Below, piece after piece: positions 33,148 through 41,801 of a stretch of DNA of 46,104 nucleotides; position 1 is the stretch's first letter, and each line of letters opens with the position of its first letter. The notes under the pieces were generated by a model. It was not told the origin of the DNA, made no database searches, and was given only the letters and a program-made list of their open reading frames with translations. Position numbers and translations under genes: made by a program. Where the stretch lies: the NCBI RefSeq assembly GCF_011045015.1, contig NZ_JAAKZY010000071.1, positions 1 through 46,104 of the forward strand, written 5' to 3'. The DNA is from Streptomyces scabichelini. GTDB taxonomy: Bacteria > Actinomycetota > Actinomycetes > Streptomycetales > Streptomycetaceae.

Positions 33148-33954
33148 TCAGCTCGCCGTGCGGCGGATGCGTCCCGCGTAGTGCTTCTCCAGTTGCAGGT
33201 TGCTTTCGAAGCCGCCGGGGACGTTGGCCGAGACGTAGACCGGAGGGCGGCGGCCGGCGGTCAGGAGGAGTGAGGCGGCCTCGGCGACGGCCATCTGGAC
33301 CAGCATCACTCCGGTGAGCGTGGAGAGGGCGCACACGGCGCCGCCGTCGGGGAGTTCGAGGAGGGCATCGCCGCGCGGGGCCGCGTTGTCGAGGACGACG
33401 TCGGCGAGGTCGGCGAGCTTCTTGCCGCTGGGGTGGGTGGCGGGGACGGCGCGGGTGTGGGCGACCGAGGTGACGGCCAGGACGCGGTGGCCCTGTTCCT
33501 TGGCGTGCAGGGCCATCTCCACGATCACGTTGTTCACGCCGGAGTTGGAGACGATGACGAAGAGGTCCTCGGGCCGTGGTGCGACCAGGTCGTAGATCCG
33601 CCGGGCGACACCGGACTTGCGCTCGAGGAGCGGGTCGTCGAGGACGCCGGGTTCCTCGCCGCCGTACAGGACGAGGTCGGCGATGCTGAGACGGTTCGTG
33701 GGTACCAGTCCGCCGGCGCGGCCCGCGACCTCCAGGACGATGGCCTGGGAGTGCCCGGTGCCGAACGCCTGGATGACGCCGTCCGCGCTGACGCAGTCGG
33801 CGATCAGCTCGGCGGCACGCCGCACTTCGCCCCGCGCGGACTCGGTGATGCGGTCAAGGACAGCCAGGCTTTCGCGGGCGAAACCGTCGGCGCTCACGGA
33901 CTCGGCAGACACGGGGTACTCCCCACCGGTGGATTGAACCACCATCGCGTACAT
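33148..33954 (-). CDS. SIS-domain sugar-phosphate protein (UPF0309-like)
   Basis: This 268-aa cytoplasmic protein has a SIS fold (FGTGHSQAIVLEVAGRAGG and VSNSGVNNVIVEMALHAKEQ as phosphosugar-binding loops). It is similar to the UPF0309 group, which binds or isomerises amino-sugar phosphates. ATG codons at 33954 and 33945 are both possible; the family body begins near GFARESLAVLDRI. It is divergent from the RpiR regulator across 160 bp, a standard arrangement for a regulator and a target involved in the same sugar. It probably acts on the phosphorylated sugar released by the glycan locus. Confidence 0.88.
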   Translation of the reverse strand: MYAMVVQSTGGEYPVSAESVSADGFARESLAVLDRITESARGEVRRAAELIADCVSADGVIQAFGTGHSQAIVLEVAGRAGGLVPTNRLSIADLVLYGGEEPGVLDDPLLERKSGVARRIYDLVAPRPEDLFVIVSNSGVNNVIVEMALHAKEQGHRVLAVTSVAHTRAVPATHPSGKKLADLADVVLDNAAPRGDALLELPDGGAVCALSTLTGVMLVQMAVAEAASLLLTAGRRPPVYVSANVPGGFESNLQLEKHYAGRIRRTAS

Positions 33955-34114
33955 CTATGCGTGAATGAATAAATCATACGTCGCGATCGGCGAGCAAGGC
34001 GGGGCCCGTCGGGCCCCCTCCACAGTTGCCCCCGCACCCCGCCGGTCCTGAATTTCAAGTAGGGAGTTATACGGTGGCTGTTACATTCTCGACAGTCAGC
34101 ATCAAGGAGATCGG

Positions 34115-34999
34115 ATGCCCCCGACGGACGTCACCGCACTCATCCGCACCGAGCTGCCCCGGCTGGCCGGCTCCCTGCGGAAGGTGGGCGAGCTGATCCT
34201 GGAGGATCCGGCGAGCGTCACGCACGCCTCGGCCGCCGAGCTGGGCCGCAGGACCGGTACCTCCCAGGCGACGGTGACCCGTTTCTGCCGTGCGATCGGC
34301 CTCGACTCGTACCAGCATCTGCTGATCGAGCTGGCCCAGGAGCGCGGCCGCGGCGAGGTCTCCGACTGGGGGAGCGCCGAGATCGGCCCGGACATCTCCC
34401 CGGACGACGACCTCGAACGGGTCGTCCAGGTCGTCGGCAGTGCGGATTTGCGTGCGGTCCAGCAGACGATCGAGCGGATCGACCTCGACGCGATGGAGCG
34501 CGCGGCCCAGGCCGTCGCCCGCGCCCGGCGCATCGATGTCTACGGCGTCGGCGGCAGCGGCGCGGTGGCCCAGGAGACGGAGACCCGGCTGTTCCGCATC
34601 GGCTGTGCGGTGCGCGGCTGGACCGAGGTGCACGCCGCGGCCACCTCCGCCGCCCTGCTCACCCCGGCGGACGTCGCCATCGGCATCTCGCACTCGGGGG
34701 CCATCCGGGAGACCATCGAGCCGTTCGAGCTGGCCAAGGAGCGCGGCGCCACCACCGTGGCGATCACCTCAGACCCGCGCTCGCCGCTCGCCAGGGCCGC
34801 CGACATCCGGCTCATCTCCTCCACCTCGGAGACCAGCTTCCGCACCGGCAGCATCGGCGGCCGGCACTCGGTGCTCGTGCTCATCGACTGCCTGTACGTC
34901 CGGGTCGCCCAGCTCTCCTACCAGCGCGCGAGCGCGTCGCTGGCGCTGACCGACCACATCACGCCGCAGCATGCGGTGAAGTCGCGGCGCGCCCGCTGA
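34115..34999 (+). CDS. MurR/RpiR-family transcriptional regulator
   Basis: This 294-aa regulator has an N-terminal RpiR helix-turn-helix (about 1-77, with TGTSQATVTRFCRAIGLDSY) and a C-terminal SIS domain (about 120-265, with GVGGSGAVAQETETRLFRIG and IGISHSGAIRETIE) that senses a phosphosugar. The ATG has AAGGAG about 7 nt upstream. It likely governs the divergent SIS gene, and possibly the mannosidase and importer operons through the inverted repeats at 35144 and 40380. A small symmetric sequence, TGAATTTCA, lies at 34049-34057 in its own promoter region. Confidence 0.93.
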   Translation: MPPTDVTALIRTELPRLAGSLRKVGELILEDPASVTHASAAELGRRTGTSQATVTRFCRAIGLDSYQHLLIELAQERGRGEVSDWGSAEIGPDISPDDDLERVVQVVGSADLRAVQQTIERIDLDAMERAAQAVARARRIDVYGVGGSGAVAQETETRLFRIGCAVRGWTEVHAAATSAALLTPADVAIGISHSGAIRETIEPFELAKERGATTVAITSDPRSPLARAADIRLISSTSETSFRTGSIGGRHSVLVLIDCLYVRVAQLSYQRASASLALTDHITPQHAVKSRRAR

Positions 35000-35042
35000 G
35001 CGCTCGGCTGGGAGCGCAGCGATGAAGCTGCGGGCCGGTGGG

Positions 35043-35080
35043 GGCTGGTCGCGCAGTTCCCCGCGCCGCTTACGGGGCGC
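35043..35080 (+). repeat. GGTCGCGCAG hairpin repeat, copy 3
   Basis: GGCTGGTCGCGCAGTTCCCC is followed by GCGCCGC-TTAC-GGGGCGC; one arm has a substitution that weakens the hairpin. It lies between the RpiR stop and the mannosidase promoter. Confidence 0.82.
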
Positions 35081-35143
35081 AGACCTGCACCGGAGGCTAC
35101 GCAGGCGCCCTCTGCATGGATGAACCACCAACGACGCCAAGAA

Positions 35144-35160
35144 ATGGTTGTTTGAACCAT
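35144..35160 (+). promoter_or_regulatory. Inverted-repeat operator before the mannosidase
   Basis: ATGGTTGTTTGAACCAT is a perfect 6-bp inverted repeat with a 5-bp spacer, ending 54 bp before the GH38 start. It matches the site at 40380-40396 (TTGGTGATTTGAACCAG) in 13 of 17 bases. A further half-site TGAACCA lies at 35121-35127. It is probably the binding site of a locus-specific repressor. Confidence 0.75.
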
Positions 35161-35214
35161 CCCTCCAGTGTCAGGATGTGGCTCCGCCGAGCATCCTCGT
35201 AGGAGCCCCCTGCC

Positions 35215-38200
35215 ATGCGCGTGTCCTCTGTCGAGTCGACCGAGCTCTTCGTCGGAACCACCGAGCAGCCGCGCCAGGTGGTGGCCGTCGAGCTGAGCCA
35301 CATCCCGGGCCGGACCGTCCGCCTCACTGTCGAGGGTCCCGGCGTGACTGGTGAGGCCCGGGCCGCGGCCGCCGAGGACGGCACCGTGCGCGCCGAGATA
35401 CCCGTGGTCACCGGTCTCGCCGTCGGCGAGCGTCGCGAGATCACGGTGACCGCCGCCGACGGAGACCAACTCGCCCGCCACACCGGTGAGTTCACGGTCG
35501 CCGAGCCCGGCTGGACGATGTTCATGGTCAGCCACTTCCACTACGACCCCGTCTGGTGGAACACGCAGGCCGCGTACACCGAGACCTGGGACGTGGCCGA
35601 CGACCCGGCGACGAGCGGGCTGCCGGCCCGCACCTTCGACTCGCGCGGGCAGTCCGGGATGAGCCTGGTGCGGGCCCACTGCGATCTGGCGCGCCGCGAC
35701 CCGGCGTATACCTTCGTGCTCGCGGAGGTCGACTACCTCAAGCCGTACTGGGACGCCTTCCCGGAGGAGCGCGCCTTTCTGCGGCAGCTGATCCGCACCG
35801 GCCGCGTCGAGATCATGGGCGGTACGTACAACGAGCCCAACACCAATCTCACCGGCGCCGAGGCGACCGTACGCAACGCCGTGTACGGGGACGGCTTCCA
35901 GCGGGCCGTCATGGGTGCTTCGCCCGAGACCGCCTGGCAGTTGGACGCCTTCGGGCACGACCCCCAGTTCCCGGGGCTGATGGCGGACGCGGGGCTGAGC
36001 TCCAGCTCATGGGCGCGCGGGCCCTTCCACCAGTGGGGGCCGACGCTGTCCGTCTTCGGGGAGGAGCCGCGGGATCCGAACCGGATGCAGTTCCCGGCGG
36101 AGTTCTCGTGGATCGCTCCGTCGGGGCGCGGGCTGCTGACCGCGTACATGGTCAACCACTACGGCGCGGGCTGGGCGATCGACAACGCGCCGACGCTGCC
36201 CGAGGCGGAGGCGGCCGCGTACAAGCTGTTCAAGGGGCTCAAGCAGGTGGCGCTCACGCGCAACGTGCTGCTTCCGGTCGGCGGGGACTACGCGCCGCCG
36301 TGCCGCTGGGTCATGGACATCCACCGCGACTGGACCGACCGGTACGTGTGGCCGCGCTTCGTCAGCGCCGTGCCGCGCGACTTCTTCGCCGCCGTACGGG
36401 CGGAGTTGGCGGCCGAGGGGCGCAAGGCCTCGCCGCAGACGCGGGACATGAACCCCGTTTACACCGGCAAGGACGTCTCGTACATCGACACCAAGCAGGC
36501 TCAGCGGTACGGCGAGACGCTGCTCGCCGACGCGGAGGCGTGGGCGACGCTCGCCTCGCTGGTCACCGGGCATCCCTATCCGGACGCGGCCCTCGACAAG
36601 GGCTGGCGTCAGCTGATCTATGGCGCTCACCACGACGCCATCACCGGCTCCGAGTCCGACCAGGTCTACATCGACCTGCTGACCGGCTGGCGCGAGCTGT
36701 ACGACCTGGCCGGGACGGTGCACGCCGACGCGACCGGCGCCCTGGCCCGGCAGGTGGCCCGACTGCCCGGCGGCGGCCCGGACCTGGTCGTCTGCAACTC
36801 CGCCACGTGGGAGCGGCGGAACGTGCTCACCGTGGCCGACCCGGGTCTCGTCCCGCTCGACGACACGGGTCTGCCGCTGCCCGCCGTACGCGAGGAGGAC
36901 GGCCGACTGCGCGTGGTCGTACCGGAGGTTCCCGGTATGGGTCTGCGGGCGCTCCCGCTCGCCCAGGGCTCCGTACCCGAGTGGACGCCCGGCGAAGGCA
37001 CCACGATCCGCAACGAGTTCTACGAGGTGACTGTCGATCCGGCGCGCGGCGGGGGCGTGAGCGGGTTGCGCGCGCTGGCGGAAGGCGGCCGGGAGCTGCT
37101 GCGCACGGGCGACATCGGCAACGAGCTGGTCGTGCAGGAGGAGTACCCGAGGCACCCGCGCTTCGGCGAGGGTCCCTGGCACCTCACCCCGACCGGAACC
37201 ACCGCCGCCCGCAGCCGCGAGGTGACCGCGGACGTCCGGGTCGAGCACTCCCCCGCGGGCTCCCGTATCACCGTCACCGCCGACCTCGGTCTCTTCCGCT
37301 ACACGCAGCGGCTGTGTCTGTGGAAGGGGGTCGCACGCCTCGACGCGTCCACCACCATCGACGGTTACGACGGGTCCGACCGGCTCATCCGGGTGCGGTG
37401 GCCGTCGGACGTGCGGGGCGGGCTGCCGGTGCACGAGGTGGCCGACGCGGTCATCGGGCGCGGCTTCGGGTTCGTCGACGTCGACAGTGAGCAGTTTCCC
37501 TGGACGCTGGACAATCCGGCGAACACCTGGTTCGGCCTCGGCTCCACCGCGCGGACCGAGCTCCGGGACGACGCGGGCACCCTCCTCGGGCAGCGGTCGA
37601 TCGGTGTCGCCGAGCTGATCCACACCTCCTGGGACGAGGCCGGGGAACTGGGCGCCCCGCTCGCGGCGGCCCTCGTCCGCGCGGGTGTCACGGCGACCTC
37701 GACGATCGCCGACGGTCCCCGGTACGGCGACCTCGAAGTCGACTCCAACCTCCCGGACATCCGCATCGCCGTCGGCACCCCCGATCGCAACTCCGTGGTC
37801 GCCGAGGCGCTGAGCTGGGACCCGGCCGCCGGACGCGAGCTGCGGCGGCAGCTGGCCGAGCGGGGCGTGGCGGCGGTGTGGGTCGCGCCGCGGGCCGGGT
37901 TGCGCGAGGAGTGGGTGCCCGGGGCGGACCTCCGGGACCTGGAACGGCTGCCGCTGCTCGTGGTGGCGGGTGCCCGCCCCGAGGACGACGCCAAGGCGGT
38001 CGACACCCTGGTGGCCGACCTGGACGACGCGACGCTGCACGCCACGGCCGCGGGCGGCGGCGAGGCCCTGCCGCCGGGCGACGCGTGGGACGGCCGCAGC
38101 TTCGCCGTCCTCAACCGCGGTACGCCCGGCTGTGTCGTCACGGCCTCGGGCGACCTGTACATGTCCCTGATGCGCTCCTGCACCGGCTGGCCCTCGGGCA

Positions 38201-39498
38201 TCTGGATCGACCCGCCCCGCCGCACCGCCCCCGACGGCTCGGCCTTCCAGCTCCAGCGCTGGTCCCACACCTTCGAGTACGCCGTACTGGGCGGCGAGGG
38301 CGACTGGCGCGACCTGCGTCTTCCGCAGGCGGGCCATGAGTTCAACCATCCGCTCACCGCGCGAGTACGCGACGGCGAGGCCGCGGACGACCGCGTACTG
38401 CCGAGGAGGACGGCCCTGCTGGGCCTCGAACCGGAGGGCCAGGTACTGCTCGACGCCCTCAAGCCGCTCGGCTCACCGCTGGCCCGTGGCAGCGTGGCGT
38501 CGGCCGACCCGGCGCGCGGGGTCGCGGTGCGGATGCACGAGGTGTCGGGCCGGCCGGTGCGGGCGCGGGTCCGTGGGCCGCTGCCATGGACGGCGGGCGC
38601 GCGTGCCGATGTCCTGGAGAACCCGGGAGAGCCACTGGCCCCGGAGGAGGGAGTCATCGGGGTCGGCCTGACCGGATTCGAGGTCGCCACGGTGCTGGCG
38701 ACACCCGACAGCGGTACGGCCACTCCTTCCGGGTCCGGGATCGCCGCGTACGAGTCCGGGGTCGCCGCACACGAGCCCGCCCAACCCGTCCACACCCGCT
38801 ACTGGCTGCACAACTCCGGCCCCGCGCCGCGCGGCAACATGCCCGTGACCGTGTATCTCTCGCCGAGCACGCTCACCGCCGCCGGCCCCGTCACCGCGAC
38901 CGTCCGCGTCGCCTCGGAGCTCACCGACGCCCCGGTGTCGGGCACCGTGACCGTCCACGTGCCGCCCGGCTGGTCCGCCGGGCCCGCCGAGCTGCCGTAC
39001 GCCCTCGGCCCCGGCGGATTCACGCTCGCCGAGGTCACCGTGACGCCCGCCCCCGATGCCGTACCCGGTCGCCACTGGCTCGCCGCGCGGCTGTCGTACG
39101 GCGGTCAGACGTACGAGGATGTCGTGGCCCTCGACGTGCCGGGCGCGGTCCCGGAGGGCGAGCCGGACGGACGTACCGGCCCGACTCTGGTGTCCCGGCT
39201 GGGAGTTGAGCGGGTCGGCGTGCGCAGGGATGAGCGGGTCCGGGTTCCGGTGACCGTGCACAACACCACGCGCGGGCCGATCAACGGCACGCTGTGGGCC
39301 GTGTCCTCCTGGGGCACCTGGCCGGGGGTGAGCCCGGGCTGCCAGGGGTTCACGGTGGCGCCCGGGGAACGGCTGGAGTGCGCGATCGAGGTGGACGGCT
39401 GTGCGGTGCCGCAGGGCTCGTACTGGCTGATGGCGAAGATCGCCTGGCACGGCCATGTCGCTTACACGGAGGCCGTTCCGCTGGAGGTGACGCCGTGA
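35215..39498 (+). CDS. GH38 alpha-mannosidase with C-terminal beta-sandwich
   Basis: This very long (1427 aa) glycoside hydrolase of family 38 hydrolyses alpha-mannosides with retention. The zinc site begins with His109 and Asp111 in HFHYDPVWW. The nucleophile is Asp244 in WQLDAFGHDP, and the third zinc His is in AHHDAITG near residue 470. A middle domain and a large beta-sandwich follow. The last ~230 residues contain a NEW3-like domain (VTVHVPPGWSAGPAELPY). No signal peptide is present, so it would act inside the cell on imported oligosaccharides. ATG 35215 has GTAGGAG upstream. It is longer than typical family members (about 850-1050 aa). Confidence 0.95.
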   Translation: MRVSSVESTELFVGTTEQPRQVVAVELSHIPGRTVRLTVEGPGVTGEARAAAAEDGTVRAEIPVVTGLAVGERREITVTAADGDQLARHTGEFTVAEPGWTMFMVSHFHYDPVWWNTQAAYTETWDVADDPATSGLPARTFDSRGQSGMSLVRAHCDLARRDPAYTFVLAEVDYLKPYWDAFPEERAFLRQLIRTGRVEIMGGTYNEPNTNLTGAEATVRNAVYGDGFQRAVMGASPETAWQLDAFGHDPQFPGLMADAGLSSSSWARGPFHQWGPTLSVFGEEPRDPNRMQFPAEFSWIAPSGRGLLTAYMVNHYGAGWAIDNAPTLPEAEAAAYKLFKGLKQVALTRNVLLPVGGDYAPPCRWVMDIHRDWTDRYVWPRFVSAVPRDFFAAVRAELAAEGRKASPQTRDMNPVYTGKDVSYIDTKQAQRYGETLLADAEAWATLASLVTGHPYPDAALDKGWRQLIYGAHHDAITGSESDQVYIDLLTGWRELYDLAGTVHADATGALARQVARLPGGGPDLVVCNSATWERRNVLTVADPGLVPLDDTGLPLPAVREEDGRLRVVVPEVPGMGLRALPLAQGSVPEWTPGEGTTIRNEFYEVTVDPARGGGVSGLRALAEGGRELLRTGDIGNELVVQEEYPRHPRFGEGPWHLTPTGTTAARSREVTADVRVEHSPAGSRITVTADLGLFRYTQRLCLWKGVARLDASTTIDGYDGSDRLIRVRWPSDVRGGLPVHEVADAVIGRGFGFVDVDSEQFPWTLDNPANTWFGLGSTARTELRDDAGTLLGQRSIGVAELIHTSWDEAGELGAPLAAALVRAGVTATSTIADGPRYGDLEVDSNLPDIRIAVGTPDRNSVVAEALSWDPAAGRELRRQLAERGVAAVWVAPRAGLREEWVPGADLRDLERLPLLVVAGARPEDDAKAVDTLVADLDDATLHATAAGGGEALPPGDAWDGRSFAVLNRGTPGCVVTASGDLYMSLMRSCTGWPSGIWIDPPRRTAPDGSAFQLQRWSHTFEYAVLGGEGDWRDLRLPQAGHEFNHPLTARVRDGEAADDRVLPRRTALLGLEPEGQVLLDALKPLGSPLARGSVASADPARGVAVRMHEVSGRPVRARVRGPLPWTAGARADVLENPGEPLAPEEGVIGVGLTGFEVATVLATPDSGTATPSGSGIAAYESGVAAHEPAQPVHTRYWLHNSGPAPRGNMPVTVYLSPSTLTAAGPVTATVRVASELTDAPVSGTVTVHVPPGWSAGPAELPYALGPGGFTLAEVTVTPAPDAVPGRHWLAARLSYGGQTYEDVVALDVPGAVPEGEPDGRTGPTLVSRLGVERVGVRRDERVRVPVTVHNTTRGPINGTLWAVSSWGTWPGVSPGCQGFTVAPGERLECAIEVDGCAVPQGSYWLMAKIAWHGHVAYTEAVPLEVTP

Positions 39499-40253
39499 CA
39501 CATGTGCACCCACCCGACGATGCCGCCGCCCTGGTGCACGGCGAACCCCTCGCCAGGGAACGGGTGGACGCGCTGCTGAAAGCCATGCCTCCGCGTGACC
39601 GCGAGCCAGGTCCGGAGTCAGTGACCGGAGCAGACGAAGCCCCGTGCGGCACCGCGCCCCTTAAGGGGCGCGGGGAACTGCGCGACCAGCCACGGACGGC
39701 CCGCAGTTCTCGTACCGCGCTCCCCGCAGAGCGCTTGGCGCGCGCAGAGCGGCAGCGCCGCCGGTGGGCGACCCAGGTCGTGGTCGCCGACGAGCTCGCC
39801 CGCCACGCCTGCGCCGAGCGCGGGCTGAAGCCCTCCGAAGAGGCCACGCCGTCACAGGTGCTCGCCGTGGACGAGGCGGATGTCGCCGATCTCGGGAGCA
39901 TCGTCGCGGTCGTACTCGCCTACTCCCCCGCCGCACGCACCCTGTTCGCCCGTCTCGCGGACGAGCAGGACCTCCCCGAAGCGGCGGTGTGGGACTACTA
40001 CGACCGCAACCGGGACCGCTTCCTCACCCACGAGGCTCTGCGGCGAGGCGTGGATCCCTTCGGCGGGGCGGCAGCGGAGGACTTCCTGCCGTACGCGGAC
40101 GTATGGGAGGGCATCGCCCACGGGCTGCGGCAGGCGGCGGGCCGCCGCGCCTTCTTCGGCTGGCTCGACCGGGCACGCGCAGGGGTGGTGTACGCCGTCG
40201 GTCACGAGCACCCCGGCGATCCCTCGCACCCGGACCACGAGCACCGGCATTGA
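39495..40253 (+). CDS. PPIase/SurA-like protein of uncertain role, repeat-interrupted
   Basis: This protein of about 252 aa starts at GTG 39495, overlapping the mannosidase stop by 4 bp (GTGA), so it is translated with it. Residues about 85-190 (VVVADELARHACAERGLK, then AVWDYYDRNRDRFLTHEALR) resemble the N-terminal helical region of SurA/parvulin-type chaperones, but no PPIase domain is clear, and I cannot assign a firm function. A complete copy of the dispersed hairpin repeat lies in frame at 39654-39692 and encodes GTAPLKGRGELRDQPR (about residues 53-68). This is very unusual; the repeat seems to have been absorbed into the protein. Linked genes suggest a role in mannoside metabolism. Confidence 0.7.
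   Translation: MTHVHPPDDAAALVHGEPLARERVDALLKAMPPRDREPGPESVTGADEAPCGTAPLKGRGELRDQPRTARSSRTALPAERLARAERQRRRWATQVVVADELARHACAERGLKPSEEATPSQVLAVDEADVADLGSIVAVVLAYSPAARTLFARLADEQDLPEAAVWDYYDRNRDRFLTHEALRRGVDPFGGAAAEDFLPYADVWEGIAHGLRQAAGRRAFFGWLDRARAGVVYAVGHEHPGDPSHPDHEHRH
39654..39692 (-). repeat. GGTCGCGCAG hairpin repeat, copy 4, inside a gene
   Basis: This is the same unit in inverted orientation (GCGCCCC-TTAA-GGGGCGC, then GGGAACTGCGCGACCAGCC). It keeps the reading frame of the host gene open and adds a basic segment. It is the only one of the five copies that lies well inside a gene. Confidence 0.88.
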
Positions 40254-40379
40254 CCGAGGCCGACCCGAGGCCGGCCGTCACCGACCGGCACCGACCCGGA
40301 GCCGGAACCCAAAAGCAACACGGCACCCCATTGACCTCCGATGAATTTTGGTCCACCTTTTCATCAATCGGAGTCCAAG

Positions 40380-40396
40380 TTGGTGATTTGAACCAG
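40380..40396 (+). promoter_or_regulatory. Inverted-repeat operator before the sugar importer
   Basis: TTGGTGATTTGAACCAG shares 13 of 17 bases and the TTTGAACCA core with the site before the mannosidase gene. It lies 26 bp before the start of the sugar-binding protein, overlapping where the transcription start should be. The partial half-site TTTTGGT lies at 40346-40352. Confidence 0.72.
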
Positions 40397-40422
40397 CAGT
40401 CGCTGGTCCCAGGAGGGCAAGC

Positions 40423-41799
40423 ATGCGTGCAAGAAGACTCACCAGATCCCTGACCTGTCTCGTCGCCCTGTCGTTGACGGCCGCCGGCTGTGGTCTGTCG
40501 GGCGGCTCGGGCGGCGGCGACGGGGACGCCACCGTGGGCAACTGCAAGGTCGACAAGGGCAACATCGGCTCCGGCAAGCTCTCCGGCGACGTCAAGGGCA
40601 AGATCACCTTCCAGACCACCAACCTGAAGAAAGACTTCGGCGATTTCTTCAACGGAGTGATCAAGGACTTCGAGAAGGCCAACCCCGGCACCTCGGTCAA
40701 GTGGATCGACGACCCCGGCGACGCGACGTTCACCCAGCGGAACGTCGCCGACGCCCAGGCCTGCACCCTGCCGGACGTGCTCAACCTCAACGCCGAGACC
40801 GCGACCGCCCTCACCAAGCACGGCTACCTGCTCAACCTGGGCGTCAAGGACCCCTCCTCCGGCAAGCCCTTCGTCCCGGCGTTCTGGAAGTCCAGCACCA
40901 TGAAGGACTCCAAGGGCGCGTCGGTGCACACCGTCTTCCCCTGGTACACCGGCGGCGTCCTGCTGACGTACAACACCGAGATGCTGGAGAAGGCCGGGAT
41001 CGACCCCGCGAAGCCGCCGACGACCATGTTCGGGCTGTTCGCCGACTACGAGAAGATCGCCAAATCGGCCAAGGGCAAGTACTACGCGACGATGGCCAAC
41101 CCGATCTGGCGGATCCCGGCCGACTGGGACCAGATGGACATCAAGACGCTGTCCGCCGACGGCAAGTCCGCCACCTTCGCGGACGACCCGAGGACCACCG
41201 AGTGGGTCGCCTGGATGGCGAAGCTGTACAAGGAAGGCGCCATGCCGAAGGACTCGCTGTCCTCCAGCAACGACCCCTCCACGCCGTACAGCCAGGGCCA
41301 GGTCGCGTACGGTTCGACGAACCCGAGCTTCGTGCGCTTCGTGCAGCAGAACAGCCCGTCGGTCTACGCCAAGACCGGCGTCGGCCAGCAGCCCTTCGAC
41401 GCGCTCGGCCACACCACCGGTGCCCCGCAGTACATCGCGGCCGCCTCGACCAGCAAGAACGCCCCCACGGCGCTCGCGTTCGCCAAGTTCCTCACCAACG
41501 CCGAGAACCAGACGGCCTGGTGCAAGGACCCGAAGGTCGTGATCTTCCCGACGACCTCGGAATCGCTGGACGACCCGTTCTTCCAGAACGCCACGGGTGA
41601 CGACCCGTTCTCGCAGGCCCGCAAGCTCGTCGCCGAGCAGCTCAAGACGGCCACCGCCTACCAGACCGTCATCTCCCCGGCGGTGCAGAAGGCCATCGTG
41701 TCCCAGGTGCAGCTGGCCATGCAGGGCAAGAAGAGCCCCGAGCAGGCGGTGAAGGACGCCCAGGAGAAGGCGAACGAACTGCTGAAGCAGGGCGGCTGA
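40423..41799 (+). CDS. Sugar ABC transporter substrate-binding lipoprotein
   Basis: This 458-aa family-1 (MalE/UgpB-type) extracellular binding lipoprotein has a signal and lipobox ending in TAAGC (Cys23). The body shows the expected blocks (GKITFQTTNLKKDFGDFFNG, then FPWYTGGVLLTYNTEMLEKA). It would capture an oligosaccharide, probably a mannose-containing one given the neighbours, and deliver it to the two permeases downstream. AGGAGG lies 6 nt before the ATG. A regulatory inverted repeat overlaps its promoter. No ATPase gene follows; such importers in Streptomyces share a common MsiK-type ATPase. Confidence 0.92.
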   Translation: MRARRLTRSLTCLVALSLTAAGCGLSGGSGGGDGDATVGNCKVDKGNIGSGKLSGDVKGKITFQTTNLKKDFGDFFNGVIKDFEKANPGTSVKWIDDPGDATFTQRNVADAQACTLPDVLNLNAETATALTKHGYLLNLGVKDPSSGKPFVPAFWKSSTMKDSKGASVHTVFPWYTGGVLLTYNTEMLEKAGIDPAKPPTTMFGLFADYEKIAKSAKGKYYATMANPIWRIPADWDQMDIKTLSADGKSATFADDPRTTEWVAWMAKLYKEGAMPKDSLSSSNDPSTPYSQGQVAYGSTNPSFVRFVQQNSPSVYAKTGVGQQPFDALGHTTGAPQYIAAASTSKNAPTALAFAKFLTNAENQTAWCKDPKVVIFPTTSESLDDPFFQNATGDDPFSQARKLVAEQLKTATAYQTVISPAVQKAIVSQVQLAMQGKKSPEQAVKDAQEKANELLKQGG

Positions 41800-41801
41800 C
41801 G

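Noticed and set aside
33955..34114. RpiR operator at TGAATTTCA
   Set aside because: A single 9-bp symmetric sequence is too short and unsupported to annotate as an operator; it is mentioned only with the regulator.
36007..38349. 780-aa minus-strand frame inside the mannosidase gene
   Set aside because: It is antisense to a gene with clear GH38 motifs, and its composition reflects codon bias rather than a protein family.
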